Below the pieces are notes generated by a model. The model saw only the letters and a list, made by a program, of their open reading frames with translations. It was not told the origin of the DNA and searched no databases. A program made the position numbers and the translations under genes. Positions 32,841 through 41,844 of a DNA stretch of 64,000 bases are shown piece after piece. This DNA is from Kitasatospora herbaricolor. Lineage in GTDB: Bacteria > Actinomycetota > Actinomycetes > Streptomycetales > Streptomycetaceae. Position 1 is the first letter of the stretch. The number at the start of each line of letters is the position of its first letter. The stretch is taken from positions 4,650,001 to 4,714,000 of the forward strand of contig NZ_JAUSVA010000002.1 of NCBI RefSeq assembly GCF_030813695.1, in the 5' to 3' direction.

Positions 32841-33959
32841 ATGAGTCTGCGCCTGAGGACGATCACCCGCGAGGAGCACCTCGCCTTCATCCGGACCCGC
32901 GCCTCGGCCAGCCACATGCAGGTGCCGTCCTGGGGCGACGTCAAGGCGGAGTGGCGCTCCGAGTCGATCGGCTGGATCGACGAGTCGGGCGAGATCGTCG
33001 GGGCCGGCCTGGTGCTCTACCGCCAGCTCCCGAAGATCAAGCGCTACCTGGCGTACCTGCCCGAGGGCCCGGTGATCGACTGGTTCGACCGCGACCTGGA
33101 CCGCTGGCTGGAGCCGATGCTGGCGCACCTCAAGTCGCAGGGCGCCTTCTCCGTGAAGATGGGCCCGCCGGTGGTGATCCGGCGCTGGGACGCGCCGACC
33201 ATCAAGGAGGCGATCGCCGCCAAGCAGGCCAAGCGGCTGCGCGACGTCGAGGCCGACTGGTACGAGGCCCGGGCCTTCGAGGTGGCCGACCGGCTGCGGA
33301 AGTCCGGCTGGCTGCAGGGCGAGGACGGCGGCGCCGGCTTCGGCGACGTGCAGCCGCGCTACGTGTTCCAGGTGCCGCTGGCCAACCGCTCGCTGGACGA
33401 CATCCAGAAGGGCTTCAACCAGCTCTGGCGGCGCAACATCAAGAAGGCCGAGAAGAGCGGCGTCGAGGTCGTCCAGGGCGGCTACGAGGACCTGGCGGTC
33501 TTCCACCAGCTCTACCTGGTGACCGCCGAGCGCGACCGCTTCACCCCGCGCCCGCTCGCCTACTTCCAGCGGATGTGGAACGCGCTGACGGCCGAGGACC
33601 CGAACCGGATGCGCCTGTACATCGCGTACCACGAGGGCGAGCCGCTGGCGGCGACCACCATGCTCGTGGTGGGCGAGCACATCTGGTACTCCTACGGCGC
33701 CTCGGCCAACCACAAGCGCGAGGTCAAGCCGTCCAACGCCATCCAGTGGCGGATGATGCGCGACTCGTACGCGCTCGGCGGCGGGGTGTACGACCTGCGG
33801 GGCATCAGTGACACCCTGGACGAGAACGACCACCTGTTCGGCCTGATCCAGTTCAAGGTCGGCACCGGCGGCCAGGCCGCCGAGTACCTCGGCGAGTGGG
33901 ACTTCCCGCTCAACAAGCTGCTGCACAAGGCCCTCGACATCTACATGTCGCGGCGCTGA
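32841..33959 (+). CDS. femX: FemX-type peptidoglycan aminoacyltransferase
   Basis: FemABX-family enzyme (372 aa) that adds the first Gly of the peptidoglycan cross-bridge to lipid II from Gly-tRNA; in S. coelicolor the homologue is essential FemX. Two GNAT-like halves are visible: MQVPSWGDVKAEW and LVLYRQLPKIKRYLAYLPEGP, then WRRNIKKAEKSGVEV, and the C-terminal EVKPSNAIQWRMMRDSYALG with YDLRGI. AAGGAG precedes ATG 32841. It is followed 56 nt later by a racemase-like gene, probably in one operon. Confidence 0.92.
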   Translation: MSLRLRTITREEHLAFIRTRASASHMQVPSWGDVKAEWRSESIGWIDESGEIVGAGLVLYRQLPKIKRYLAYLPEGPVIDWFDRDLDRWLEPMLAHLKSQGAFSVKMGPPVVIRRWDAPTIKEAIAAKQAKRLRDVEADWYEARAFEVADRLRKSGWLQGEDGGAGFGDVQPRYVFQVPLANRSLDDIQKGFNQLWRRNIKKAEKSGVEVVQGGYEDLAVFHQLYLVTAERDRFTPRPLAYFQRMWNALTAEDPNRMRLYIAYHEGEPLAATTMLVVGEHIWYSYGASANHKREVKPSNAIQWRMMRDSYALGGGVYDLRGISDTLDENDHLFGLIQFKVGTGGQAAEYLGEWDFPLNKLLHKALDIYMSRR

Positions 33960-34015
33960 CCCGCCCGGCCCGCTGTCCCCCTTCCTCGTCCCCATTCCCT
34001 CCGGGAGATGACCCG

Positions 34016-35050
34016 ATGACGCTGTCGCTCTACCTCGACACCGACCGCTGGCGCGCTCACCAGCAGTCCGTGCTGGCCGAGTTCCCCGGTCTGGTGCCCG
34101 TGGCCAAGGGCAACGGCTACGGCCTGGGCAACCAGCGGCTCGCCGAGGAGGCGACCCGGCTGGGCACCGGCATCCTGGCCGTCGGCACCGCCTACGAGGC
34201 GGCCGACGCGGCCACCTGGTACGGCGGCGAGCTGCTGGTCCTGACTCCGTACCGGATCGGCGAGGAGGTGCTGCCGCTGCCGCACGCGCGGGTGATCCGC
34301 ACGGTGGCGAGCACCGACGCGCTGCGGGCGGTGCCGGGCGCGCGGGTGGTCGTGGAGTGCATGACCAGCATGCGGCGGCACGGCATCGCCGCCGGCGACC
34401 TGGCGGCGGTGGCCGAGATGGTGGACAGCGTCTCCTTCGAGGGCCTGGCCCTGCACCTGCCGATGGACCGGCCGGACGGCTCCGACCCGGTGGACGAGGT
34501 CGCCCACTGGGTGGACGCCGCCTCGGCCGCCGGCCTGCCGATCCGCACCGTGTTCGTCAGCCACCTCGGCGCGGCCGGCATGGCCCGGCTCGCCGAGCGC
34601 TACCCCGCCACGGTGTTCCGGGCCCGGATCGGCACCCGGCTGTGGCTGGGCGACGGCGGCGCGCTGGAGGTCCGCGGCACGGTCCTCGACGTGACCCCGG
34701 TGGTCAAGGGCGACCGCTACGGCTACCGCCAGCACCCGGCGCCGTCCGACGGGCACCTGGTGGTGGTCACCGGCGGCACCGCGCACGGCATCGGGCTGGA
34801 GGCGCCCAAGTACGTCCAGGGCGTGTCCTCGCGCGCCAAGGGCATCGCCCGGGCCGGCCTGGCGACCGTCAACAAGACCCGTTCGCCGTACAACTGGGAC
34901 GGCAAGCAGCTGTGGTTCGCCGAGCCGCCGCACATGCAGGTCTCGCTGCTGTTCCTGTCCGCCGAGATCCGGCCGCCGGCCATCGGCGACGAGCTCGGGC
35001 TGCAGGTCCGGCACACCACCACGCACTTCGACCGGGTGGTCGACCGCTGA
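34016..35050 (+). CDS. alanine-racemase-like PLP protein
   Basis: A 344-aa protein with the N-terminal PLP barrel of alanine racemases: AKGNGYGLG carries the PLP lysine (K31; family AVVKADAYGHG) and a C-terminal beta-domain-like region. The catalytic tyrosine region of true Alr is not recognisable, so it may be a different racemase or a PLP-binding partner. GGGAG precedes ATG 34016. Directly downstream of femX (56 nt), which suggests a wall-related role such as amino acid supply for the cross-bridge; this is inference. Confidence 0.8.
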   Translation: MTLSLYLDTDRWRAHQQSVLAEFPGLVPVAKGNGYGLGNQRLAEEATRLGTGILAVGTAYEAADAATWYGGELLVLTPYRIGEEVLPLPHARVIRTVASTDALRAVPGARVVVECMTSMRRHGIAAGDLAAVAEMVDSVSFEGLALHLPMDRPDGSDPVDEVAHWVDAASAAGLPIRTVFVSHLGAAGMARLAERYPATVFRARIGTRLWLGDGGALEVRGTVLDVTPVVKGDRYGYRQHPAPSDGHLVVVTGGTAHGIGLEAPKYVQGVSSRAKGIARAGLATVNKTRSPYNWDGKQLWFAEPPHMQVSLLFLSAEIRPPAIGDELGLQVRHTTTHFDRVVDR

Positions 35051-35068
35051 GCCGGCGGACCGGACCAC

Positions 35069-35117
35069 GCGAACGGGCCGGCGGCCGCACCCGGAGTGCG
35101 GCCGCCGGCCCGTTCGC
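35069..35117. terminator. very strong bidirectional terminator
   Basis: Perfect 22-bp stem (35069-35090 with 35096-35117), loop 5 nt, between the femX operon and the convergent GT87 gene. Confidence 0.9.
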
Positions 35118-35137
35118 TTCCCCGCGGTGAGGCGCCG

Positions 35138-36817
35138 TCAGTGCCCGGCCGCCGGCCGGGGGAGGCCCGGCAGGTCCGCCCCGGCCCCGCCCACGCCCGG
35201 CTCCGCGCCCGGCTCGACGGCCGTCGGCTCGACCGCCTCGGGGACGTTCAGCCAGCCCTCGGCGCCGGCCGGCGCGTAGGCGGCGTAGGTCGCCTCCTCC
35301 TTGAGCCGCCGGGCCGAGCCGAGCACGAAGACGTCCGGGGCACCGTCGAGCACCCCGCCGGACGGGTCGTCGCTGCCGTCCCAGCGGACCGGGTCGCGGT
35401 CCGGCAGCAGGATGTCGCGGACGATCACGGCGCACAGGTAGAGCGTGCCGAGCAGGTGCAGCGCCACCGCGAAGTGGTACCAGGAGTCGCCGATGCCGTG
35501 CTGCTTGCCGCCGGTCACGAAGCCCAGGTGGGACCAGATGCCCAGGGTGTAGAGCACCTCGCAGGCCTGCCAGACCAGGAAGTCCCGCGCGGCCGCGCGG
35601 CCGGGCCAGCACCGCGAGCGGGATCAGCCAGAGCACGTACTGCGGCGAGTACACCTTGTTGGTCAGGACGAACGCGGCCACGATCAGGAACCCCAGCTGC
35701 GCGAGCCGCGGCCGGCGCGGGGCCGACAGCGCCAGCCAGCCGATCGCCAGCGCGCAGAGCACGAGCAGCAGGGCGATGTAGGTGTCGAGGTTCTCCAGCC
35801 CGACGCCGCGGTTCTGCATCAGGATCACCCAGAAGGACCCGAAGTCCTCCTTGCGGTGCTTGCTGAAGGTGTAGAAGGTCGCCCAGCCGTCGAAATTGGC
35901 CAGCATGATCGGGACGTTCACCAGCAGCCAGGCCGCCACCGCGCCGCCCAGCGCCTGCCCGAACTCCCGCCACCGGCCGGCCCGCCAGCAGAGCACCAGC
36001 AACGGGCCGAGCAGCAGCACCGGGTAGAGCTTGGCGGCCGTGGCCAGACCGATGAAGACACCGGCCAGGACGGCCTTCGAGTTGGACCAGCAGGCCAGCG
36101 CCCCAGCGCGACGGCCAGGAGGTCCCAGTTGATCGTGGAGTTGAGGGCCAGGCAGGGCGCGAGGGCGAACAGCAGCGCGTCCCAGGGGCGGCGGCGGTGG
36201 GTGCGGGAGATCGCCACCACGGCGACCACGGCGCAGGCCATCAGCAGGCCCGCGTTGATCACCCAGAACCACTGCTCCTGCTGCTGGCCGGTACCGCCGC
36301 CGGGCGTGAGCCAGGCCGCGACCTGCATGAACAGCCCGGTCAGCACGGGGTATTCGAGGTACTGCATGTCCGGCGATCCCTGCGGGATCCTGTCGACGTA
36401 CGGGTGCAGCCCGTCCGCGAAGCCCCGGCCGGTGAACAGGTGCGGGATGTCGCTGTAGCAGGCGTGGACGTACTGCGGCGAGCCGGCCTGGAACCAGCCG
36501 CCGTCGTAGCAGGGCAGCTTCTGCATCATGCCGAGCACCGAGGTCAGGATCACGGCGAGCGCCAGGAAGCGGGCCGGGATCCACCAGGAGACGCCCAGCA
36601 GGGCGCGCCGGCCGGGCGGGCCGCCGAAGACCTCGCTGCCGGCCGCGGCGACCGGGTCCTCGTCGGCCGGCACGACGACCGTGTCCGGCTGCGGGCCGGG
36701 CCGGTCGGCGGGGCCGGTCGCCACCGCGACGGGGGCGTGGAATCCCGCCCCGGCGGCCTCTTCGGGCCGGTCCGGCCCGGTGGATTCGTCACGCGCGCTC
36801 GACGTCATGCCGGACAT
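35138..36817 (-). pseudogene. GT87-type membrane mannosyltransferase with two frameshifts
   Basis: A polytopic GT-C glycosyltransferase (DUF2029/GT87) that would use polyprenyl-P-mannose outside the membrane. Reading starts at ATG 36817 (MSGMTSSARDES) and runs through the first helices and YVHACYSDIPHLF to about 36105 (INWDLLAVALG). The protein then continues in another frame (ALACWSNSKAVLAGVFIGLATAAKLYPVLL in pieces) to about 35595 (IPLAVLARPRG), and returns to the first frame (DFLVWQACEVLYTLGIW) to the stop at 35138. The two net shifts cancel. Both lie in G/C runs. Either sequencing errors or a genuinely inactivated gene; protein similarity continues across all three parts. Confidence 0.8.
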
Positions 36818-36905
36818 CCTGCCGCACCGCGGGCGGGTGGACGAGGATGCCCCCGCCGACGGCGCCCGGCGAGCGGTGGATCGGCCCGTGCCACCGGCCG
36901 GGAAC

Positions 36906-36941
36906 GACGGCGGCGGCCCTCCGAGGAGGGCCGCCGCCGTC
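36906..36941 (-). terminator. terminator after the PBP gene
   Basis: A 17-bp perfect inverted repeat with a 2-nt centre (36906-36922 with 36925-36941), just downstream of the PBP stop. Confidence 0.8.
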
Positions 36942-36969
36942 TGCTTCCGCCGTTGTCCGGCACCGCCGG

Positions 36970-39600
36970 TTACGGCACGGGCGCGCCGCTGCTGGTCGGC
37001 TTCCCGCTCTTGGTCGGATCGGCCGTGGAGGCGCTGGGACTCGGTGAGGTGCAGGTCAGCAGCGGCAGACAGGTCGGCTGCTGGGTCGGGCGGGTCTTGG
37101 TCGGGCTGGGACTGGGCGAAGTACCGGCGCAGTCCACCCCGGGCAGGCAGCTCGGCATCGGCGCGGTCGGCTGCTGCGGGGCCGGAGCGGTGGGCTGCTC
37201 GGGCGCCACGGTCGCCGACTCGGTGGCCGTCGGCGAGGCCGTGGGGGAGGCCGTGCTGGGGGCCCCGGAGGAGTCGATCTGGCTGCCGACCGGCTCGGGG
37301 GTCGGGAAGTTGACCTTCTTCTCGTTGGCCAGGGCGGCCTTCATGTACCGGGTGAAGATGTCGGTCGGGGTGTCACCACCGTGGTTGGAGTCCTTGCCAC
37401 CGGTGCCGTTGAGGGTCTTCAGCCCCGGGTTGCTCGGGTCCTCGCGCCACATCGAGACGGCGGTGGAGAGCTGCGGCGTGTAGCCGACCCACCAGGCCGA
37501 CTTGTTCTGGTCGGTGGTACCGGTCTTGCCGGCCACCGGGCGGCCCAGCGCGTTGCTCTTGCTGCCCGTACCGTTCTTGGCCACGTTGACCAGCACGTCG
37601 GTGATGTTGTCCGCCACGGCGGCGTCCAGCACCTGCTTCAGCTCCGGCTTGGCGAAGCCCGCCTTCTCCCGGCCGTTGTACTCGACCTTGGTCACCGAGT
37701 ACGGGTCCGCCTCCTTGCCGCTGGCGGCGAAGGTCGCGTAGGCCGAGGCCATCCGGATCGAGCTGGGGGTGGAGGTGCCGAGGGCGAAGGTGGGGGTCTT
37801 CGGGTCGGTGAAGGTCTCCTTCTTCAGCCCCAGCTTCTCGGCCATGTCGGCCACGTTCTGGCCACCGACGTCCTGGTTGAGCTGGACGAACGGGACGTTG
37901 TACGACCACTGCATGGCCTGGCGCAGCGAGACGTAGCCGCGCTTGCCGGTGTCCTCGTTCTTCTGCCGGTACGGCTTGCCGTCGTCGCCGATCACCAGCG
38001 AGCCGTCCGGCTTGCGGATCTCCGACATGTCGTCGGAGAGGTAGCGGCTGTCGGCGTTGATCCGCGCGGGCTTGCCCTGCTTGTCCGTCTGGGTGAGCAC
38101 GCCGGTCTGCATGGCGGTGGCCAGCACGAAGGGCTTGAAGGTCGAGCCGACCGGGATGCCCTTGGCGTCGGCGTTGTTGTCGTAGTGGTTGTTCTCCACG
38201 CCGGGGCCGCCGTAGATCGCCACGATGGCGCCGTCGCCGGGCCGCACCGAGGCCGCGCCGACCTGGACGAACTTGTCCAGCTCGGGGCGCTTGGTCGGGT
38301 TCAGGGTCTCGGCCTGGACGTCGTCGACGGCCTTCTTCAGGGCGTCGACCTTGTCCTTCTCGAAGGTGGTGTAGATCTTGAAACCGCCGAGGTCGAGCTT
38401 CTGCTGGTCGACCGACTTGTCCTTGGCCATCACGAACTTGTTCGCGGTGTCGACCAGGTAGCTGATCTCACCGTTCATGCTGGCGGAAGGCTTGCGCGGG
38501 ATCGGCTCCGGGAACACCGAGCACTTGGCGCGCTCCTCGGCCGTGATCGCCTTGGTGATCACCATCCGGTCGAGGATCCACTTCCAGCGCTGCTCGGCGC
38601 GGACGTGGTTGGCGGCGCTGAGCGAGGGGTCCTGGACGGCCGCGCCCTTGAGCAGGTTGGCCAGCATGGCGCTCTGGCAGACGTCGAGGTCCTTGGCGTT
38701 GACGCCGTAGTAGGACTGCGAGGCGGCCTGGATGCCGATCGAACCCCGGCCGAACCAGCTGGTGTTCAGATAGCCCTTCAGGATCTCGGGCTTCTTCATC
38801 TTCTGATTGATCTTCAGCGTGATGAAGAACTCCTTCACCTTGCGGTCGAGCGTCTGCTCCTGGGTCAGGTAGGCGTTCTTGACGTACTGCTGGGTGATCG
38901 TCGAGGCACCCTGCGTCTCGCCGCCCTTGGCCATGTTGTAGAGCGCGCGGACTATGCCCTTGGGGTCGATGCCCGAGTCGGTCCTGAACGTCTCGTTCTC
39001 GGCCGCGATGACCGCGTCCTGGGCGCTCGGGCTGATGTCGTTCAGGTCGACGATCTGCCGGTTGGTCTCGCCCTTGCGGGTCATCTCCGTGCCGTCGGCC
39101 CAGTAGTAGATGTTGTTCTGCTCTTTGACCAGGTCGTGGATGTCCGGGATGGTCGTGTTCGCGTACGCGATGCCGACCGCGGCCACCCCCGTGCCGAAGA
39201 ACAACAGGAAGCCGGACAGCCAGAGCCGCCAGGACGGCAGCCAGCGGCGCACGCCGGTCTTGCCGAAGCGCGGGTAGTCGATGAACCGCTTCTTGCCGGG
39301 CTTGCCAGGGGGCCCCTGCTTGCCGCCGTGGCCGGCGGGTGCCTCGCCTGCACCGCGCTTGCCGCCCTTCTGGGCGGCCTTGCGCATCTCGGCGCGGGTC
39401 ATCCGAGGCTGCTGGGCGGTGTCCCTGCCTCCCCCGGGGCGCCGGCGGCCGATGCCGTCCGAACGCAGTTCGTCACCGCCGGTCGGCCCCTCGTACGAGG
39501 GGACTCCCTCGGGCGGGTTGCCATGGGCGTAGGGGCGGCCGCCGCCGGGGCGCTGGTCACCGCCGCCCGGCTGGTCCGACCGTCGCCGTCGTTCGCTCAT
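36970..39600 (-). CDS. bifunctional penicillin-binding protein (GT51 + transpeptidase)
   Basis: Class A PBP (876 aa). Basic, Gly-rich cytosolic start (1-118), one membrane helix (about 122-146), GT51 domain (about 180-350: AAENETFRTDSGID, QGASTITQQYVKNAYL, NTSWFGRGSIGIQAAS), linker, and transpeptidase with SxxK in GSTFKPF (Ser about 484), SYN in WSYNVPF, KTG in AGKTGTTDQ (about 688). The last 130 residues are a Ser/Thr/Pro-rich tail with two Cys pairs (SCLPGVDC, TCLPLLTC). In the first GT motif the usual ED is EN, with the catalytic Glu kept. ATG 39600 follows GAGGAG; an upstream reading adds 16 unconserved residues. Confidence 0.92.
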   Translation of the reverse strand: MSERRRRSDQPGGGDQRPGGGRPYAHGNPPEGVPSYEGPTGGDELRSDGIGRRRPGGGRDTAQQPRMTRAEMRKAAQKGGKRGAGEAPAGHGGKQGPPGKPGKKRFIDYPRFGKTGVRRWLPSWRLWLSGFLLFFGTGVAAVGIAYANTTIPDIHDLVKEQNNIYYWADGTEMTRKGETNRQIVDLNDISPSAQDAVIAAENETFRTDSGIDPKGIVRALYNMAKGGETQGASTITQQYVKNAYLTQEQTLDRKVKEFFITLKINQKMKKPEILKGYLNTSWFGRGSIGIQAASQSYYGVNAKDLDVCQSAMLANLLKGAAVQDPSLSAANHVRAEQRWKWILDRMVITKAITAEERAKCSVFPEPIPRKPSASMNGEISYLVDTANKFVMAKDKSVDQQKLDLGGFKIYTTFEKDKVDALKKAVDDVQAETLNPTKRPELDKFVQVGAASVRPGDGAIVAIYGGPGVENNHYDNNADAKGIPVGSTFKPFVLATAMQTGVLTQTDKQGKPARINADSRYLSDDMSEIRKPDGSLVIGDDGKPYRQKNEDTGKRGYVSLRQAMQWSYNVPFVQLNQDVGGQNVADMAEKLGLKKETFTDPKTPTFALGTSTPSSIRMASAYATFAASGKEADPYSVTKVEYNGREKAGFAKPELKQVLDAAVADNITDVLVNVAKNGTGSKSNALGRPVAGKTGTTDQNKSAWWVGYTPQLSTAVSMWREDPSNPGLKTLNGTGGKDSNHGGDTPTDIFTRYMKAALANEKKVNFPTPEPVGSQIDSSGAPSTASPTASPTATESATVAPEQPTAPAPQQPTAPMPSCLPGVDCAGTSPSPSPTKTRPTQQPTCLPLLTCTSPSPSASTADPTKSGKPTSSGAPVP

Positions 39601-39931
39601 CTTCCAGCAACTCCTCGTCAGGCCGTCGAGCCTGAAGGCAGGGTTCACGTCCGATGCCCGTAACCGCCCTAACCCCGGAGGTGGTCCTCGTGCACACGCG
39701 ACAGCGTACGCACCTACGAATCCTTGCTATTCGGGCATCAGGCCCGAATAGGAACATAACGACGACAGATCATTACAGGCCCGTTGCCTTGCGGCCCTTG
39801 ACCACCATCCTGTGATCACAACCACGCGCGCCCCCCTTGCCCGTTCGGGGACCCAGGTTTACTGTTCTCGATATATCGAGCCGATACATCGGAGCGACAT
39901 ACAACCCACCAGCGGGGAGGAGGAGGCCGGC
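39601..39931. promoter_or_regulatory. divergent PBP / padR region
   Basis: 331 nt. It holds a perfect 10-bp inverted repeat CTATTCGGGC...GCCCGAATAG (39727-39751, 5-nt centre) about 130 nt upstream of the PBP gene, and the padR promoter and operator (39837-39892). A TACGCT on the minus strand might serve PBP. No ORF is supported. Confidence 0.55.
39837..39892 (+). promoter_or_regulatory. padR promoter with palindromic operator
   Basis: TTGCCC (39837-39842), 17 nt, TACTGT (39860-39865). The predicted start point falls inside the perfect palindrome CTCGATATATCGAG (39867-39880), followed by the near-palindrome CCGATACATCGG (39881-39892). This layout fits autorepression by the PadR protein. Confidence 0.65.
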
Positions 39932-40624
39932 ATGAGCAGGCGGTCGGGAGTGCTGGAGTTCGCCGTCCTCGGCCTGCTCCACGACGCCCCGATGCACGGG
40001 TACGAGCTGCGCAAGCGGCTCAACGTCCTGCTCGGCTCGTTCCGCGCCTTCTCCTACGGCACGCTCTACCCCTGCCTGAAGAGCCTGGTGGCCCAGGGCT
40101 TCCTCGTCGAGGACAACCCGGACGTCGAGTACGTCCCGGCCACCGCGCTCAACGGCAAGCGATCGAAGATCGTCTACCGGCTCTCCCCCGAGGGCAAGGA
40201 GCGCTTCGAGGAGCTGCTCGCCGACTCCGGTCCGGACGCCTGGGAGGACGAGCACTTCGGCGTCCACTTCGCGTTCTTCGGCCAGACCGACCGGGCCGTG
40301 CGGATGCGCGTCCTGGAAGGGCGCCGCAGCCGGCTGGAGGAGCGGCTGGAACGCATGCGCAGCTCCATCGCCCGCACCCGCGAGCGGTTCGACGACTACA
40401 CGCTCGAACTGCAGCGGCACGGGTTGGAGTCGGTCGAACGCGAGGTCCGCTGGCTCAACGAGCTGATCGAGACCGAGCGGGCCAACCGGACAGGACGGGG
40501 CGGGCCCTCACCCGCCTCGTCGGGTACCGACAAGACTTCGGACGGCCGTGGCCAGGAGATCGGGTCCTCGGACCCGCCCGAGCCACCGTACGACCGCCCG
40601 GGGCGCTCCGCTCAGGAGCGCTGA
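39932..40624 (+). CDS. PadR-family transcriptional regulator
   Basis: A 230-aa PadR with winged HTH at the N-terminus (VLEFAVLGLLHDAPMHGYELRKRL in pieces; FRAFSYGTLYPCLKSLVAQGFL in pieces; wing KIVYRLSPEGKERF) and a long C-terminal coiled-coil dimer region (about 115-185, rich in Arg/Glu: MRVLEGRRSRLEERLERMR). The last 45 residues are disordered. GGGGAGGAGGAGG precedes ATG 39932. Palindromes at its own promoter imply autoregulation; it precedes ino1 and could also regulate that gene. Confidence 0.87.
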   Translation: MSRRSGVLEFAVLGLLHDAPMHGYELRKRLNVLLGSFRAFSYGTLYPCLKSLVAQGFLVEDNPDVEYVPATALNGKRSKIVYRLSPEGKERFEELLADSGPDAWEDEHFGVHFAFFGQTDRAVRMRVLEGRRSRLEERLERMRSSIARTRERFDDYTLELQRHGLESVEREVRWLNELIETERANRTGRGGPSPASSGTDKTSDGRGQEIGSSDPPEPPYDRPGRSAQER

Positions 40625-40679
40625 CACCACGCTGCCCCGCGCAGCGCGGTAGGAGTGGGCGCCTCGTGCGCCCGTCAGA

Positions 40680-40695
40680 CAGTCATTCAGTCATT
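40680..40695. repeat. CAGTCATT tandem duplicate upstream of ino1
   Basis: CAGTCATT occurs twice head-to-tail, 67 nt before the ino1 start. Possibly part of its promoter; too short for a firm claim. Confidence 0.4.
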
Positions 40696-40761
40696 GCAGA
40701 AGCAGCAGGACGAGAGCCGCCGGGTCCGGCGGACCTCATGAGATCAGAGGGAGCAACCGGA

Positions 40762-41844
40762 ATGGGTTCGGTTCGCGTAGCCATCGTGGGCGTCGGCAAC
40801 TGCGCCGCGTCGCTGGTGCAGGGTGTCGAGTACTACAAGGACGCCGACCCGGCCGGCAAGGTCCCCGGGCTGATGCACGTGCAGTTCGGCGACTACCACG
40901 TCCGTGACGTCGAGTTCGTCGCCGCGTTCGACGTCGACGCCAAGAAGGTCGGCTTCGACCTGGCCGACGCCATCGGCGCCAGCGAGAACAACACCATCAA
41001 GATCTGCGACGTGCCGCCGACCGGCGTCACCGTGCAGCGTGGTCACACCCTCGACGGCCTGGGCAAGTACTACCTGGAGACCATCGAGCAGTCCGACGAG
41101 GAGCCGGTCGACGTCGTCCAGGTCCTCAAGGACCGCCAGGTCGACGTCCTGGTCTGCTACCTGCCGGTGGGCTCGGAGAAGGCCGCCAAGTTCTACGCCC
41201 AGTGCGCCATCGACGCCAAGGTCGGCTTCGTCAACGCCCTCCCCGTGTTCATCGCGGGCACCAAGGAGTGGGCGGACAAGTTCACCGAGGCCGGCGTGCC
41301 GATCGTCGGCGACGACATCAAGTCGCAGGTCGGCGCCACCATCACGCACCGCGTGATGGCGAAGCTCTTCGAGGACCGCGGTGTCCTGCTGGAGCGCACC
41401 ATGCAGCTGAACGTCGGCGGCAACATGGACTTCAAGAACATGCTCGAGCGTGAGCGCCTGGAGTCCAAGAAGATCTCCAAGACGCAGGCCGTCACCTCGC
41501 AGGTCCGTGACCGTGAGCTGGGCGCCAAGAACGTCCACATCGGCCCGTCCGACTACGTCGCGTGGCTCGACGACCGCAAGTGGGCCTACGTCCGCCTTGA
41601 GGGTCGCGCCTTCGGCGACGTCCCGCTGAACCTCGAGTACAAGCTCGAGGTCTGGGACTCCCCGAACTCGGCCGGTGTCATCATCGACGCCGTCCGCGCC
41701 GCGAAGATCGCCAAGGACCGCGGCATCGGCGGCCCCATCCTGTCGGCGTCCTCGTACTTCATGAAGTCCCCGCCGGTCCAGTACTTCGACGACGAGGCTC
41801 GCGACAACGTGGAGAAGTTCATCCGCGGTGAGGTCGAGCGCTGA
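40762..41844 (+). CDS. ino1: myo-inositol-3-phosphate synthase
   Basis: Converts glucose-6-P to inositol-3-P with NAD, the first step to mycothiol and phosphatidylinositol. The 360-aa actinobacterial type shows the Rossmann motif VAIVGVGNCAASLVQG, LVCYLPVGSEKAAKFYA, VPIVGDDIKSQVGATI and GNMDFKNM. AGGGAG precedes ATG 40762; the earlier in-frame reading is unconserved. Its TGA stop (41842-41844) lies inside the first unit of the 38-bp repeat array. Confidence 0.94.
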   Translation: MGSVRVAIVGVGNCAASLVQGVEYYKDADPAGKVPGLMHVQFGDYHVRDVEFVAAFDVDAKKVGFDLADAIGASENNTIKICDVPPTGVTVQRGHTLDGLGKYYLETIEQSDEEPVDVVQVLKDRQVDVLVCYLPVGSEKAAKFYAQCAIDAKVGFVNALPVFIAGTKEWADKFTEAGVPIVGDDIKSQVGATITHRVMAKLFEDRGVLLERTMQLNVGGNMDFKNMLERERLESKKISKTQAVTSQVRDRELGAKNVHIGPSDYVAWLDDRKWAYVRLEGRAFGDVPLNLEYKLEVWDSPNSAGVIIDAVRAAKIAKDRGIGGPILSASSYFMKSPPVQYFDDEARDNVEKFIRGEVER

